A DNA stretch of 64,000 bases from Oceanirhabdus seepicola (lineage in GTDB: Bacteria; Bacillota; Clostridia; Clostridiales; Clostridiaceae): positions 124,001 to 188,000 of the forward strand of contig NZ_JAGSOJ010000003.1 of assembly GCF_023684385.1 (NCBI RefSeq). Reading direction: 5' to 3'. Below, piece by piece: positions 53,181-62,536 of the stretch; within the stretch, counting starts at the first letter, position 1; each line of letters begins with the position of its first letter. Below the pieces are notes generated by a model. The model was given only the letters and a program-made list of their open reading frames with translations. It did not search any database and was not told where the DNA came from. The translations under genes were made by a program, and so were the position numbers.

Positions 53181-53401
53181 TAAAACCCTCCTCAAATGTT
53201 ATCCCTATTCTAATATTTTACAATCAAAAGTAAATGATGTCAAAAATAGAGTGGAAATAAAGCCTAAACTCAAAGTTAGTTATGTACTATTTGTGGGCTA
53301 TAAAATGAAAAAATGGAATGTTATAATATGGATAAAGATTTAAATAAAAGAATTATTTTCTAAATAGAGCAGACTTGAAATTGACTTAGGGGGTTAATGA
53401 A

Positions 53402-54628
53402 ATGAAAAAAATAAAAATTGAGAGTCCAAGAATTGAAAGGTTATCTATTGATATAAAGAACAATAGTGAGCAAGCGTTAGAATTATTTTGGAAAGATATA
53501 GAGAAAGTTGGTTCACCTTTAATAGAAAAGATAGAAGGTGATGAGAATAACTATCTTGTTACATTGATTTGGAGAGAGACTGAAGAGCTAGACAATGTTT
53601 GTGTAATTGGAGAAATGTTTGGAATGGATACTGATGAAACCAGATTAGAGAAATTAGAGAATACTGATCTGTGGTATAGAACATGGAAAGCCAGAAGGGA
53701 TGCACAATCAGTATACTTCTATATTATCAATTGTGATGATGAGATTGAATGGGATAATCTTGATTTTAGATTAGATCCATTAAACGAAAAGAAATATGTA
53801 TGTATTGAAGATGATAAGCGTCCAAATGATCTTTATTTAATGTTGAAAGAGAATTCTTATGTAGCACTTCCTGATTTTAAACAAAATCAGTGGACTATGG
53901 AAAAACAAGATACAGCTAAGGGAAAACTAGAATTGTTTGATGATTTTGAAAGTAAAGGTTTGAATAATAAAAGACGGGTTTGGGTTTATACACCTGATGG
54001 TTATGATGAAACAAAAGAACCGTATGGATTGGCAGTATTTACAGATGGGTGGGAGTATATAAATGTAACAGAAGCACCAACAGTTTTAGACAATCTTATA
54101 GGGGCAGGAATGATTCCACCAATGTGTGCTGTATTCATTGAAACTAGTGATGATAGAGATAATGAGCTTACATGCCATAAGGGATTTAGAGAATTTGCTA
54201 TGGAAGAAGTAGTCACATGGGTAAATGGAAAGTATAATATTACAAACAAGGGAGAAAAAAATGTATTAATAGGGTTTAGTTATGGAGGATTAGTGGCAGC
54301 ATTCATGGCATTAGAATATGGAGAAACTTTTAAAAATGTATTTATACAATCTGGTGGATTCTCATGGAAACCAGCTGAAGAAGATAATGATAAAAGTGAT
54401 ATATTTAAAGATTATGAAAAGGTTGAAAAGCTACCTGTTGATTTCTATGTAACCTTTGGCGAATATGAAAAGGATGCAGAGGAGCATTTTGATGGGACTA
54501 AAAAATTTGTTCAGTTATTACAGGATAAAGGGTATAGCTATAAATATAAGGAATTTATGGGTGGACACACATACATGGATGCCAAAATAGGGTTTGCAGA
54601 TGGTCTTATTCATCTTTTAGGAGAATAG
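53402..54628 (+). CDS. Enterochelin esterase-like alpha/beta hydrolase
   Basis: 408 residues: an N-terminal beta-sandwich domain (~30-125; LVTLIWRETEELDNVCVIGE) as in Fes, then an esterase-D type hydrolase domain with nucleophile elbow IGFSYGGL (~293) and catalytic His in MGGHTYMDAK (~389). Fes cleaves ferric-enterobactin esters, but many homologues act on other esters. First gene of a four- or five-gene run ending at 58169. Confidence 0.85.
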   Translation: MKKIKIESPRIERLSIDIKNNSEQALELFWKDIEKVGSPLIEKIEGDENNYLVTLIWRETEELDNVCVIGEMFGMDTDETRLEKLENTDLWYRTWKARRDAQSVYFYIINCDDEIEWDNLDFRLDPLNEKKYVCIEDDKRPNDLYLMLKENSYVALPDFKQNQWTMEKQDTAKGKLELFDDFESKGLNNKRRVWVYTPDGYDETKEPYGLAVFTDGWEYINVTEAPTVLDNLIGAGMIPPMCAVFIETSDDRDNELTCHKGFREFAMEEVVTWVNGKYNITNKGEKNVLIGFSYGGLVAAFMALEYGETFKNVFIQSGGFSWKPAEEDNDKSDIFKDYEKVEKLPVDFYVTFGEYEKDAEEHFDGTKKFVQLLQDKGYSYKYKEFMGGHTYMDAKIGFADGLIHLLGE

Positions 54629-54651
54629 GAAAAAAGGGGTGTGGTATTTAT

Positions 54652-55560
54652 ATGAGAGTAGAAAAGATAAAAACTGATAAAATACAAGAGTTTGTTGAGT
54701 ATTGTAAGAGTTATAGAGAGCAGGTAGATGATTCATTTTTATATGATGAAGATTTGAAGAGTTTCATACCAGACGAAGAGAATCCTACGTATATTTTACT
54801 TAATGAACAAGGAATGATTATTGGAACGTTATCACTTATGATTGATTCATACAATAGAAAAGGGAAAAAAGCTAGAATCAGGATATTCCATAGTATGTAT
54901 AGAACACGAGAATCATACCAGATGCTACTTAAAGCATCATTGAAACATTTAGAAGGAATTAATCGACTTTACAATTTTGTAAATGAGAATAACCCAGAGG
55001 TTATTAAGATACTTGAAAGTTTGGGATTTGAAATTGAAAGATATTCATACCACCTTGCGAGAGAGGAAGACCATATTATTAAAGAAGCATTTCCAGAAGA
55101 ATTTGAACTTAGAACATTTCAATTTGGAAGGGATGAAGAAGATTGGTGCTTAGTTAGAAACTCTGGGTTTGCTAAACTTGCAGGAAGTGAAATACCTATA
55201 ACTTCAGAATGGGTTAGTGGTCTTGAAGGGGACGAACTTATATTAGAAGGTGGAATGAAACTACTTTATCATAAGGAAAGACCAGTAGGTCAGGTAGCTA
55301 TATCAAAGGAATATGATAATGATAAATTATATACCTTTATATTCTCCTTGTGTCTGATACCTGAATATCAAGGGAAAGGGCTTGGTAGAAATTTATTGAG
55401 AGCTGCTATGAATTATGGAAAAAGTAAAGGTATGCCTCAAGCCATGCTTTCAGTAAATGCTGAGAATGATAACGCATTAAAACTTTATCTTCAAGAGGGA
55501 TTTACAAAAATTGAAACAATGGGGTGTTATAGATATGAAATAACGGATGCTAAGAGATAA
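54652..55560 (+). CDS. Two-domain GNAT acetyltransferase
   Basis: 302 residues with tandem GNAT folds; the C-terminal one has the acetyl-CoA loop LIPEYQGKGLGRNLL (~234) and SVNAENDNALKLYLQEGF, while the N-terminal copy is degenerate. This MshD-like layout modifies small amines. AAGGGGTG precedes the ATG; 23 bp after the esterase gene. Confidence 0.88.
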   Translation: MRVEKIKTDKIQEFVEYCKSYREQVDDSFLYDEDLKSFIPDEENPTYILLNEQGMIIGTLSLMIDSYNRKGKKARIRIFHSMYRTRESYQMLLKASLKHLEGINRLYNFVNENNPEVIKILESLGFEIERYSYHLAREEDHIIKEAFPEEFELRTFQFGRDEEDWCLVRNSGFAKLAGSEIPITSEWVSGLEGDELILEGGMKLLYHKERPVGQVAISKEYDNDKLYTFIFSLCLIPEYQGKGLGRNLLRAAMNYGKSKGMPQAMLSVNAENDNALKLYLQEGFTKIETMGCYRYEITDAKR

Positions 55561-55586
55561 TACATGGGTAGTGGAGGAGGGAATAA

Positions 55587-56069
55587 ATGGAAATAAGATT
55601 AGGTACTGTAGATGAGTTAAAGGTAATGTGGACAAAAGAGACTCCAACAAAAGATTTATTTAGAACAGGGATAGAAGATGGTAGTAGAGAATTTTGGGTA
55701 GTTGAATGTGAAGGAGAAGAGGAGCCGATAGGAGAGCTTCATATTGCATGGGATTCTGTAGATAAGGATGAAGCTAATGGGGAAGATAGAGCATATTTAT
55801 GTGCTTTTAGGATTGAAAAGCCTTTTCAAGGTAAAAAACTTGGTAGTCAACTGATGAAAAGGGTATTTAAGAGAATAGAAGAAAGAGGATTCAAAGAAAT
55901 TACTATTGGTATTGATTCTCGTGAATATGAAAAATTGAAAGAGATGTACACGTCATGGGGATTTACAGAACTACTAAAGAGTAAGAACGAGGATCATCAT
56001 TATGTGGATCAGTATGGAAATCCAACACCAACAGAAACATATGAAGTATATTTAAAGAGATTAACATAA
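55587..56069 (+). CDS. GNAT acetyltransferase
   Basis: 160 residues, one GNAT domain: CAFRIEKPFQGKKLGSQLMK (~72) with the Q-x-x-x-x-G/A-type CoA loop and a late TSWGFTELL. GGAGGAGGG precedes the ATG; 26 bp after the preceding GNAT gene, so in one operon. Confidence 0.88.
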   Translation: MEIRLGTVDELKVMWTKETPTKDLFRTGIEDGSREFWVVECEGEEEPIGELHIAWDSVDKDEANGEDRAYLCAFRIEKPFQGKKLGSQLMKRVFKRIEERGFKEITIGIDSREYEKLKEMYTSWGFTELLKSKNEDHHYVDQYGNPTPTETYEVYLKRLT

Positions 56070-56114
56070 TAAAAAAATTTGGGGATTGCATTATGTGAAT
56101 GGAGTGTGTTAAAG

Positions 56115-58169
56115 ATGAAAAACACAAAAATATTTTATAATGAAGAAAATAGTAAAATATTAAATAGCTATGAAAAAAGTCTTGAAATGATTAAAAAAAT
56201 ATGTTTAGAAACAAAGCAAAGTGAAGAAGTTGGAGAACTCAAGCGGCTTTATAAGTTCTTTAATCATACAGGGGAATTCATATTAAAGCTTGCTGATATT
56301 GAAAAAACTTTAGGTGAAGAATACTTTAATTCAAAGAGTTTTGAAGAGCTTAAACATGAGAATTATAGATTATATGAAGAACTCATTGGAGATAATTATA
56401 AGAAAAGTTATGCTAATCCTAAATATGCAGTGGAAGTTTTAGGGAATGGAGTAGGACAACTTTTATCAGCTTTTTATGTAAGGATAAGAGAGGGGATATC
56501 TCATGCTTTCAGGAATAGAATATTCAGACTAGAGGAGAATAACCAAATTTTTGTCCAAGCTTTTAATAGCATTAAGGAAAATGAAGTTGATTATACCATA
56601 TTAAAGAATATAATCATACGGCCATTTTTAAATAGAGAAGCATTAATAAGAGACGCAAAATATTTTAATGAAGAATGTTTAAATACAAACTATAGATTTT
56701 ATACAGAGACAGTATTAAGTACGGATCTTACAGATATTCGATATTTATTCAGATTTGATAATTATATAAGTGAGAATGAAATAAGAATGGCACAGTATCT
56801 TACGACTTATCCAATGGATAAATTAGAAAAGCTTTCGAAAGCAATAGTTGAAGCATTTTTAAGAGGCTTCATCGCTGACAATAAAGCTAGAGGGGATAGA
56901 AATGTAGTTAGACTGATTTACTCAGTAGGACAAGAGATAATTATAAAACAGCTCATTAAGGAATTCGAGAATAATGGTTTTGAATGTGTATTCCAGCTGG
57001 CACAATCAACAAGTCCTAATGAACAATACGAGTATGATCATAGATTTGATAATTCACTGTATTTAGATGAAAGATATACAACCTTAAAGGAAGAAACATA
57101 TGACATTGCATATAAGTTAACTGAACATTGTTTTAGTAAGCTTTCAGGTCCAATGATTTTTGAAAGATTTGGAGAGATACCATTTTCACCAGAAAATAAA
57201 AGTGAATGTCTAAAATTATCAGAAGAACAAGAAGAACTACTACAGAGCCATGAAAATAATATAAATGAAATATATTATAAATATGAACCTAAGGATAACA
57301 CTAATTATTGCATAGTAGCCTTGCCACATCCAGGAATAGGAGAGGATTTTGAAAATATATTTGAGGAAACACTAAAAATAAATATGATGGATAACAGTTT
57401 TCATGAAGCTATTCAGCAAAGAATAATTGATGTTCTTGACAGAGGTGAATATGTTCATATAGTTGGTAAAGACGGAAATGAGACAGACATTAAGGTGAAA
57501 TTACAAGAAATAAAGAATCCAGATAAGGAGACTAACTTTGCAAATATGGTTGCAGAATCAAATATACCACTAGGAGAAGTTTATACAAGCCCAAAACTTA
57601 AGGGAACTAATGGTATATTTCATATTAAGGATGCTTATGTTGAACTTAAATATAAAGATTTAAAGCTATTATTTGAGGATGGTTATGTTGTAGATTATAG
57701 TTGCAGTAATTTTGATGATGAGAATGATAACAGGAAATATGTGCATGAAAATTTAATGAAACTATACAATAAACTTCCACTTGGGGAATTCGCAATTGGA
57801 ACAAATACAGAAGCACATGTAATGGCAAAAAAATATGGAATACTTGACCTACTGCCAATTCTTATTTCTGAAAAGATGGGACCACACTTTGCAATTGGAG
57901 ATACGGCATTTGTTTGGGGAGAAGATACACCTGTTTATAATCTATTAAATGGAAAAGAAGTTATAGCAAGAGATAATGAGAAGTCTATTTTAAGAAAAGA
58001 AAATGTAGATGAAGCTTATACAGGAATTCATACAGATATACCATTGCCATATGAGGAAATTGGATGTATAGCTGTTATAACAGAAGACGGCGATAGAATT
58101 GATATTATAAGAGATGGAAGATTTGTACTTGAAGGTACAGAAGAATTGAATAGTCCATTTGATAGATAA
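56115..58169 (+). CDS. M29-family aminopeptidase
   Basis: 684 residues. The C-terminal ~330 carry the thermophilic-metallopeptidase (AmpS/aminopeptidase T) pattern: GEFAIGTNTEAHVMAKKYGI (~570) with a metal-ligand Glu, and EKMGPHFAIGDTAFVWGED (~600) with His and Asp. The N-terminal half is extended relative to the ~400-residue AmpS. Removes N-terminal residues from peptides in the cytosol. Last gene of the esterase/GNAT run; start at ATG 56115 behind GGAGTG. Confidence 0.82.
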   Translation: MKNTKIFYNEENSKILNSYEKSLEMIKKICLETKQSEEVGELKRLYKFFNHTGEFILKLADIEKTLGEEYFNSKSFEELKHENYRLYEELIGDNYKKSYANPKYAVEVLGNGVGQLLSAFYVRIREGISHAFRNRIFRLEENNQIFVQAFNSIKENEVDYTILKNIIIRPFLNREALIRDAKYFNEECLNTNYRFYTETVLSTDLTDIRYLFRFDNYISENEIRMAQYLTTYPMDKLEKLSKAIVEAFLRGFIADNKARGDRNVVRLIYSVGQEIIIKQLIKEFENNGFECVFQLAQSTSPNEQYEYDHRFDNSLYLDERYTTLKEETYDIAYKLTEHCFSKLSGPMIFERFGEIPFSPENKSECLKLSEEQEELLQSHENNINEIYYKYEPKDNTNYCIVALPHPGIGEDFENIFEETLKINMMDNSFHEAIQQRIIDVLDRGEYVHIVGKDGNETDIKVKLQEIKNPDKETNFANMVAESNIPLGEVYTSPKLKGTNGIFHIKDAYVELKYKDLKLLFEDGYVVDYSCSNFDDENDNRKYVHENLMKLYNKLPLGEFAIGTNTEAHVMAKKYGILDLLPILISEKMGPHFAIGDTAFVWGEDTPVYNLLNGKEVIARDNEKSILRKENVDEAYTGIHTDIPLPYEEIGCIAVITEDGDRIDIIRDGRFVLEGTEELNSPFDR

Positions 58170-58212
58170 ATTAAAATGATTTTAAGGATTACAGACAAGA
58201 CTAGGTTTCATA

Positions 58213-58258
58213 AAAAAACAGAGTACCCTCAAAATTGAGTGTCCTCTGTTTTTAATTT
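58213..58258 (+). terminator. Intrinsic terminator of the esterase-peptidase operon
   Basis: AAAACAGAG/CTCTGTTTT with inner CTCAA/TTGAG. Confidence 0.85.
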
Positions 58259-58543
58259 TATAAGAAATCAAAAGCAGTTAAATAAGATTGTTCAATACAA
58301 TTATCTGCAGATTGTATTCAGGATATATTCCACTGAATGATAAGAAACCACTAATACCACTATAATGAGATATTAAAGAGGGGGGTTAACATATTTAAGA
58401 TTATGTTAACTAAACAAATGTAAACAAAAACACTACAAAACATGTAAATATGCTCAACTTTAATTATGTATTATTTATGAGGTATTAATGAAAATTACAA
58501 GATGATATACTGAAATCATAATAGATAGGGGGAATTTAAATAA
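58259..58543. other. Intergenic region, no gene
   Basis: AT-rich, includes a GAGGGGGG run at 58378 without an ORF behind it. Nothing else seen. Confidence 0.5.
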
Positions 58544-58564
58544 ATGAGTGGAAGAACTTTATGA
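58544..58564 (+). CDS. Six-codon upstream ORF
   Basis: MSGRTL behind AGGGGG (12 nt); its TGA overlaps the start of the next gene as ATGA. Possible translational coupling. Confidence 0.3.
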   Translation: MSGRTL

Positions 58565-58989
58565 ATATAAGACTTGAACCTATAAACAAACATAATTATA
58601 AAAATTGCATTTCAATGGGGAGCTCTGACTACATGGCAAGTAATATTATATCTATTATCGAAGCTTATGTATTTGATGATTGGTATCCTTGTTGTATATA
58701 TTTTGAGAATACTTTAGTAGGATTTATAATGTATGTAATTGATGAAGAAGACAGGAACTTATGGATGTATAGATTATTCATTGATGAAGAACATCAAAAT
58801 AAGGGTTATGGAACAGAGGCGGTTAAGAAGTTATTAACCATCGTAAAAGAAAAGTATGATTGTAATGAATTTTACACCAGTACAAGTCCAGAAAATGATA
58901 GAGCTCTTCATGTTTATGAGAGTATTGGATTTGAAAGAACGGGTAAGATTAAGGATAAAGAAGTTGTATTAAGGTATATATATAATTAG
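58561..58989 (+). CDS. GNAT acetyltransferase (spermidine/diamine-type)
   Basis: 142 residues. YRLFIDEEHQNKGYGTEAVK (~70) is the CoA loop and TSPENDRALHVYESIGFE the C-terminal signature; close to BltD/PaiA-like diamine N-acetyltransferases. Start ATG 58561 overlaps a six-codon ORF. Monocistronic. Confidence 0.88.
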   Translation: MNIRLEPINKHNYKNCISMGSSDYMASNIISIIEAYVFDDWYPCCIYFENTLVGFIMYVIDEEDRNLWMYRLFIDEEHQNKGYGTEAVKKLLTIVKEKYDCNEFYTSTSPENDRALHVYESIGFERTGKIKDKEVVLRYIYN

Positions 58990-59089
58990 AAATTCTTCTT
59001 TCATTAATAATAAAAGATGTGGTAAAATCATAAAAGTACAGGAATAATTGCTTTTGTGCGAAACTGAAAAATAGAAAGAGGAGAGTAAA

Positions 59090-59392
59090 ATGCCAAAGAT
59101 AACAAGTAGAAATAATGATTTTCTGAAATCTTATAAAAATAAAACTTCACAAAAAACATATAATTTATTAGTTGAACTTATGAATGAGGATAGAAGAGAT
59201 CTTGCGGAAATGGTTACAAAGATAGACTATTTACTTGAATATACAAGCAATTGCATAAAACAGAAGGACTTTAGAGAAGCTAGAGAATCATTGAGCAAAG
59301 CTAAGGATAGAATAGACAAATTAAGAAGTGAAGGTGGAGATACAGAACATCTTGACTATTTATATGAGGGAATAAAGAAGAAGTGCAAATAA
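59090..59392 (+). CDS. Hypothetical helical protein
   Basis: 100 residues, highly charged and helical, no TM. GAGGAGAG precedes the ATG. Family not recognised. Confidence 0.65.
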   Translation: MPKITSRNNDFLKSYKNKTSQKTYNLLVELMNEDRRDLAEMVTKIDYLLEYTSNCIKQKDFREARESLSKAKDRIDKLRSEGGDTEHLDYLYEGIKKKCK

Positions 59393-59409
59393 ATGAACTA
59401 TTAGCAGTA

Positions 59410-59438
59410 TTTACAAAAAAAACAAAAAATGATAGAAT
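59410..59438 (+). promoter_or_regulatory. Promoter of the leader/HTH transcript
   Basis: TTTACA, 17 bp, TAGAAT; the leader ORF begins 35 bp after the -10. Confidence 0.5.
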
Positions 59439-59472
59439 TGATATATGATAATGTTTATTAGGGGGGATATTT

Positions 59473-59538
59473 ATGAGGCATTTTATTTTAATATTTAATC
59501 ATGCAGTAAATGATACAGCTCCAAGCAAAGACTATTAA
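59473..59538 (+). CDS. 21-residue leader ORF upstream of an HTH gene
   Basis: MRHFILIFNHAVNDTAPSKD plus Y, with a GGGGGGA ribosome site. No run of one codon type, so it does not sense a single amino acid in the usual way; the 3' end of the ORF lies in the switching segment described next. A stalling peptide or plain translation coupling is possible. Confidence 0.6.
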   Translation: MRHFILIFNHAVNDTAPSKDY

Positions 59539-59688
59539 TTGAAGTCGACTTTTGTTTGCTTGGAGCCTAATAGAAAGATAACAAAAAAATATGTTTATTT
59601 TTAAATTAGGCTTAACACACATTATACTACTTCTGTAGTAGTCTTTGCTTTATCCGAATATTCACTTAATATTAGGAGGAGCAAAGAT
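59518..59688 (+). promoter_or_regulatory. Three-way alternative RNA structure
   Basis: Segment A (59518-59537) pairs perfectly with B (59555-59566, 12 bp) or with C (59636-59650, 15 bp including one G-U). C can instead pair with GAGCAAAGAT (59679-59688), between the ribosome site and start codon of the HTH gene, ten pairs. A:B leaves C free to mask the start; A:C releases it. Segment A overlaps the end of the leader ORF, so a ribosome can choose between states. Confidence 0.6.
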
Positions 59689-59967
59689 ATGGGATATGTT
59701 AAAGCTAAGAATATTTTACCTGAAGAGGTAATAAAAATAATTCAGGAATATGTAGATGGTGAATACCTTTACATTCCTAGAAAAAATGGTAATGAAAAGT
59801 CTTGGGGCGAGAAGAACGGAACAAGACATAGTTTAAAAGATAGAAATAGTGAGATATTTAATAAGTACAATAGTGGTTGCACTGTTGGTGAACTAGCAGA
59901 GCAATATTTTCTTTCTGAAAAAAGTATAAGTAGAATTATACGAGAAGTGAGGAAAATGTGTGCTTAA
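59689..59967 (+). CDS. Small HTH protein (CD3324/Mor-like)
   Basis: 92 residues. N-terminal ILPEEVIKIIQEYVDGEYLY and C-terminal HTH (SGCTVGELAEQYFLSEKSIS), the layout of CD3324-family/Mor-like regulators. AGGAGGA precedes the ATG. Expression is probably controlled by the leader structure above. Confidence 0.8.
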   Translation: MGYVKAKNILPEEVIKIIQEYVDGEYLYIPRKNGNEKSWGEKNGTRHSLKDRNSEIFNKYNSGCTVGELAEQYFLSEKSISRIIREVRKMCA

Positions 59968-59986
59968 TGAATATTGGAGAAACATA

Positions 59987-60035
59987 AAAGGATACTTTAT
60001 TATCAGATTTTTGATAGTAAAGTATCCTTTATTTT
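59987..60035 (+). terminator. Intrinsic terminator of the HTH gene
   Basis: Nineteen-base arms AAAGGATACTTTATTATCA/TGATAGTAAAGTATCCTTT with a mismatch, then ATTTTG. Confidence 0.88.
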
Positions 60036-60038
60036 GTT

Positions 60039-60082
60039 AAAGGTAAGTGATGATTAAAATAAACATCATTTACCTTTTTTAT
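60039..60082. terminator. Second hairpin terminator
   Basis: AAAGGTAAGTGATG/CATCATTTACCTTT followed by TTTATT; serves the region between convergent genes. Confidence 0.7.
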
Positions 60083-60121
60083 TATAGTAATCTTTGATAA
60101 AAGTTCTTAAAGTTATAAATT

Positions 60122-60727
60122 TTAAGGATTTTTCTTCACAGTAGTAGAGCCTAATTTTGATTCTGTTCCTTTTAGTAATCTAGAAATATTAGCTTTATGT
60201 TTGTAGATAACAAAAAGTCCCATTATAATAGAGTAAATCAAGAATGATTTATCAGTATTTAATAATAAAGAAATAATCGGTAGTAGAAATGCTACAGAAA
60301 TAGAGCCAAGAGATACCATACGAGATATCATTACAATAATAACTAAGGAAATTAGTAGAATGAATCCAACTAAAGGATATAAAGCAAATATTGTTCCTCC
60401 AGCAGTAGCAACGCCTTTACCCCCTTTAAATTTAAGAAAAACTGGATAGCAATGGCCAATTACAGTAAAAGCACCAGATACTACAGCAATATCTAAGCCT
60501 AAAGTTGAGTTAACAACAGCAACCACTATAAAGCCTTTTAGAAAATCACCAATAAATGCAACAATTCCAGCTTTCTTTCCTAAGGTTCTAAGAACATTAG
60601 TAGCACCTGAATTACCACTTCCATAATTTCTAATATCGATTTTACCTAAATACTTAGCACTTAAAAATGAGAAAGGAATACTCCCAAATAAGTACCCTAG
60701 AATAATGGGTAATATGTAGTTACTCAT
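60122..60727 (-). CDS. plsY: Glycerol-3-phosphate acyltransferase PlsY
   Basis: Acyl-phosphate:glycerol-3-phosphate acyltransferase, first step of phospholipid synthesis, in the membrane. 201 residues, about seven TM segments. GSIPFSFLSAKYLGKIDIR (~11), GSGNSGATNVLRTLG (~37) and FKGGKGVATAGG (~104) are the three conserved motifs. GGGG precedes the ATG. Monocistronic. Confidence 0.96.
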   Translation of the reverse strand: MSNYILPIILGYLFGSIPFSFLSAKYLGKIDIRNYGSGNSGATNVLRTLGKKAGIVAFIGDFLKGFIVVAVVNSTLGLDIAVVSGAFTVIGHCYPVFLKFKGGKGVATAGGTIFALYPLVGFILLISLVIIVMISRMVSLGSISVAFLLPIISLLLNTDKSFLIYSIIMGLFVIYKHKANISRLLKGTESKLGSTTVKKNP

Positions 60728-60996
60728 AAAAAAACCCCTTTCAAAATTATATGTATAGGGTTTCAGTATTCATTAAGAAAACCCTATATTAAATGAATTA
60801 TTTTTATTACTATACTAACTATTATAAAGAAGGTTGGGAGTTGAATCAATAATAATATGATAATCAGTTGTTAAGACTTTGAAAATCAAGAAGAATATAT
60901 GAAAAATTTCAAACTTGACTATAAAATGGAAATATAGTACAATAAATTTAACCACAAAATATGGTATAAAATAACGTTTAAGGGGATGGTGGTATA

Positions 60997-61485
60997 ATGG
61001 ATGCATATTCAATTATAACAAATAGTTTGATTTTAGTAGGTGCAGTTTGTATGTTGTTTTTAATGGTGTCAAATTATAAGAACAGGGACTTTAAAGGAGA
61101 GGTAAAATATAAAGGAAATACATGGAATAGATTTTTACTAGGAATTTCATTAGTGTCGATCTCATTAGTGATTTTTTCTAATATAATTGATGGGTTTGAT
61201 GGAATTGGAAGCTTATTACCAATGATTATAATAAATCTGTTTCTTATAATTTCTAGTAACATGAGATACATAGTTGGTACAGAGGGAATTTTAATTCCAT
61301 TTGAAGGTTGTAGATATGAGTTTTATGAATGGAAGGATGTACTGGAGATTAAGATTCTTGAAAAGAGAAAAACTGAATTTAGTTTAATAGATAAGGACGG
61401 TAAAGAACGTAAAAGAACTATTACTTTTAATAAAGGAGACTATAAAGAAATAATTGGGTACATGAATCAGCAAATTATATGTTAA
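60997..61485 (+). CDS. Hypothetical membrane protein
   Basis: 162 residues; three TM segments (~8-24, ~45-62, ~68-85), then a soluble PH-like region (GTEGILIPFEGCRYEFYEWK). AAGGGGATGG precedes the ATG. Lies 39 bp before the SDR gene; may be co-transcribed. DUF-type, function unknown. Confidence 0.65.
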   Translation: MDAYSIITNSLILVGAVCMLFLMVSNYKNRDFKGEVKYKGNTWNRFLLGISLVSISLVIFSNIIDGFDGIGSLLPMIIINLFLIISSNMRYIVGTEGILIPFEGCRYEFYEWKDVLEIKILEKRKTEFSLIDKDGKERKRTITFNKGDYKEIIGYMNQQIIC

Positions 61486-61524
61486 AATTAAACAGTAGTA
61501 ATTAATAATTGGGGAGGTGTTATC

Positions 61525-62385
61525 ATGAAAATCTTGATAACAGGGGGAAAGGGATTTTTGGCATCTAGATTTAAAAAGAGGTTTGAAAAGGAATATGAAA
61601 TACTTGCTCTTGGGAGAAAAGAGTTAGATATAACAGATAAAAAGAATGTTGAAAGTAAGTTTCAAGAGTTTAATCCAGATATAGTAATACATACAGCAGC
61701 AATAGCAGATACAGGAAAATGCGAGAATGATCCTGAACTTTCATATAAGATTAATGTAGAAGGAAGTATAAATGTTGCTAGAGCATGTAATAGTGTTAAT
61801 GCGAAGTTAGTATATATGAGTAGTGAACAAGTATATAATGGAAATGAAGAAAGTGGTCCTTATAATGAGGAAATTACCCCTGTACCTAATACAGTTTATG
61901 GAAAGCATAAATTAAAAGCAGAGGAAGAGATAAAAGCTATTTTAGCTGAGGTATGGATACTTAGACTAACATGGCTTTTTGGAATGCCTGAGAGGAACCT
62001 TAAAGTAAATAGCAACATATTATTTAATACAATTAAACATATTCTAAGTGGAGAAGAATTTAAAGAACCAGTCAATGAATATAGAGGTATGACATATGTA
62101 TATGAAATAGTGGAGAATATTCAAAAGTTATTTTCTATTCCTTATGGAATATATAATACTGGAAGTGAAAATGATCTAAGCCGTTACAATGTGGTAGAAG
62201 GGATATTAAAAGCACTTGGAAGGGATGATCTAAAGGTCAATAAGTTTAACAAAGATGTTGAGAGATTTAAAAAGAAACCTCGAGACCTTAGAATAAGCAA
62301 TTTAAAGTTAAGGGAACAAGGAATTCAATTTTCTACCACAGAAGAGGGGATTTTAAAAGCTATTAAAGAATATTCCCTAATATAA
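61525..62385 (+). CDS. RmlD-like NAD-dependent epimerase/reductase
   Basis: 286 residues, extended SDR fold: GGKGFLASRFKKRF (~7), VIHTAAIADTG (~58), catalytic YGKHK (~133). Closest in layout to dTDP-4-dehydrorhamnose reductase, but no rhamnose genes are nearby. GGGGAGGTG precedes the ATG. Confidence 0.85.
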   Translation: MKILITGGKGFLASRFKKRFEKEYEILALGRKELDITDKKNVESKFQEFNPDIVIHTAAIADTGKCENDPELSYKINVEGSINVARACNSVNAKLVYMSSEQVYNGNEESGPYNEEITPVPNTVYGKHKLKAEEEIKAILAEVWILRLTWLFGMPERNLKVNSNILFNTIKHILSGEEFKEPVNEYRGMTYVYEIVENIQKLFSIPYGIYNTGSENDLSRYNVVEGILKALGRDDLKVNKFNKDVERFKKKPRDLRISNLKLREQGIQFSTTEEGILKAIKEYSLI

Positions 62386-62401
62386 TTAAAAGAATTAAAA
62401 C

Positions 62402-62430
62402 TTGAAATATCTACTATTATATGATATTGT
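62402..62430 (+). promoter_or_regulatory. Promoter of the hisS leader transcript
   Basis: TTGAAA, 17 bp, TATTGT. Confidence 0.6.
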
Positions 62431-62476
62431 TAATAAAAGTGAGATTAGTTATGGTCTCTTTTAAGGATGTGTTTTT

Positions 62477-62536
62477 ATGAATATTAGTATTTTAAATAAA
62501 ATCGAAAAATTACATCATCATCATCACCATATGTAA
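62477..62536 (+). CDS. His-rich leader peptide
   Basis: 19 residues, MNISILNKIEKLHHHHHHM, with AAGGATG 7 nt ahead of the ATG. Codons 13-18 are six consecutive His codons (CAT x4, CAC, CAT) right before the end. Translation would stall there when charged tRNA-His is scarce. Confidence 0.85.
   Translation: MNISILNKIEKLHHHHHHM

Noticed and set aside
53077..53343. 88-codon plus-strand ORF opposite the 2TM-domain gene
   Set aside because: No ribosome site and antisense to a recognisable domain protein.
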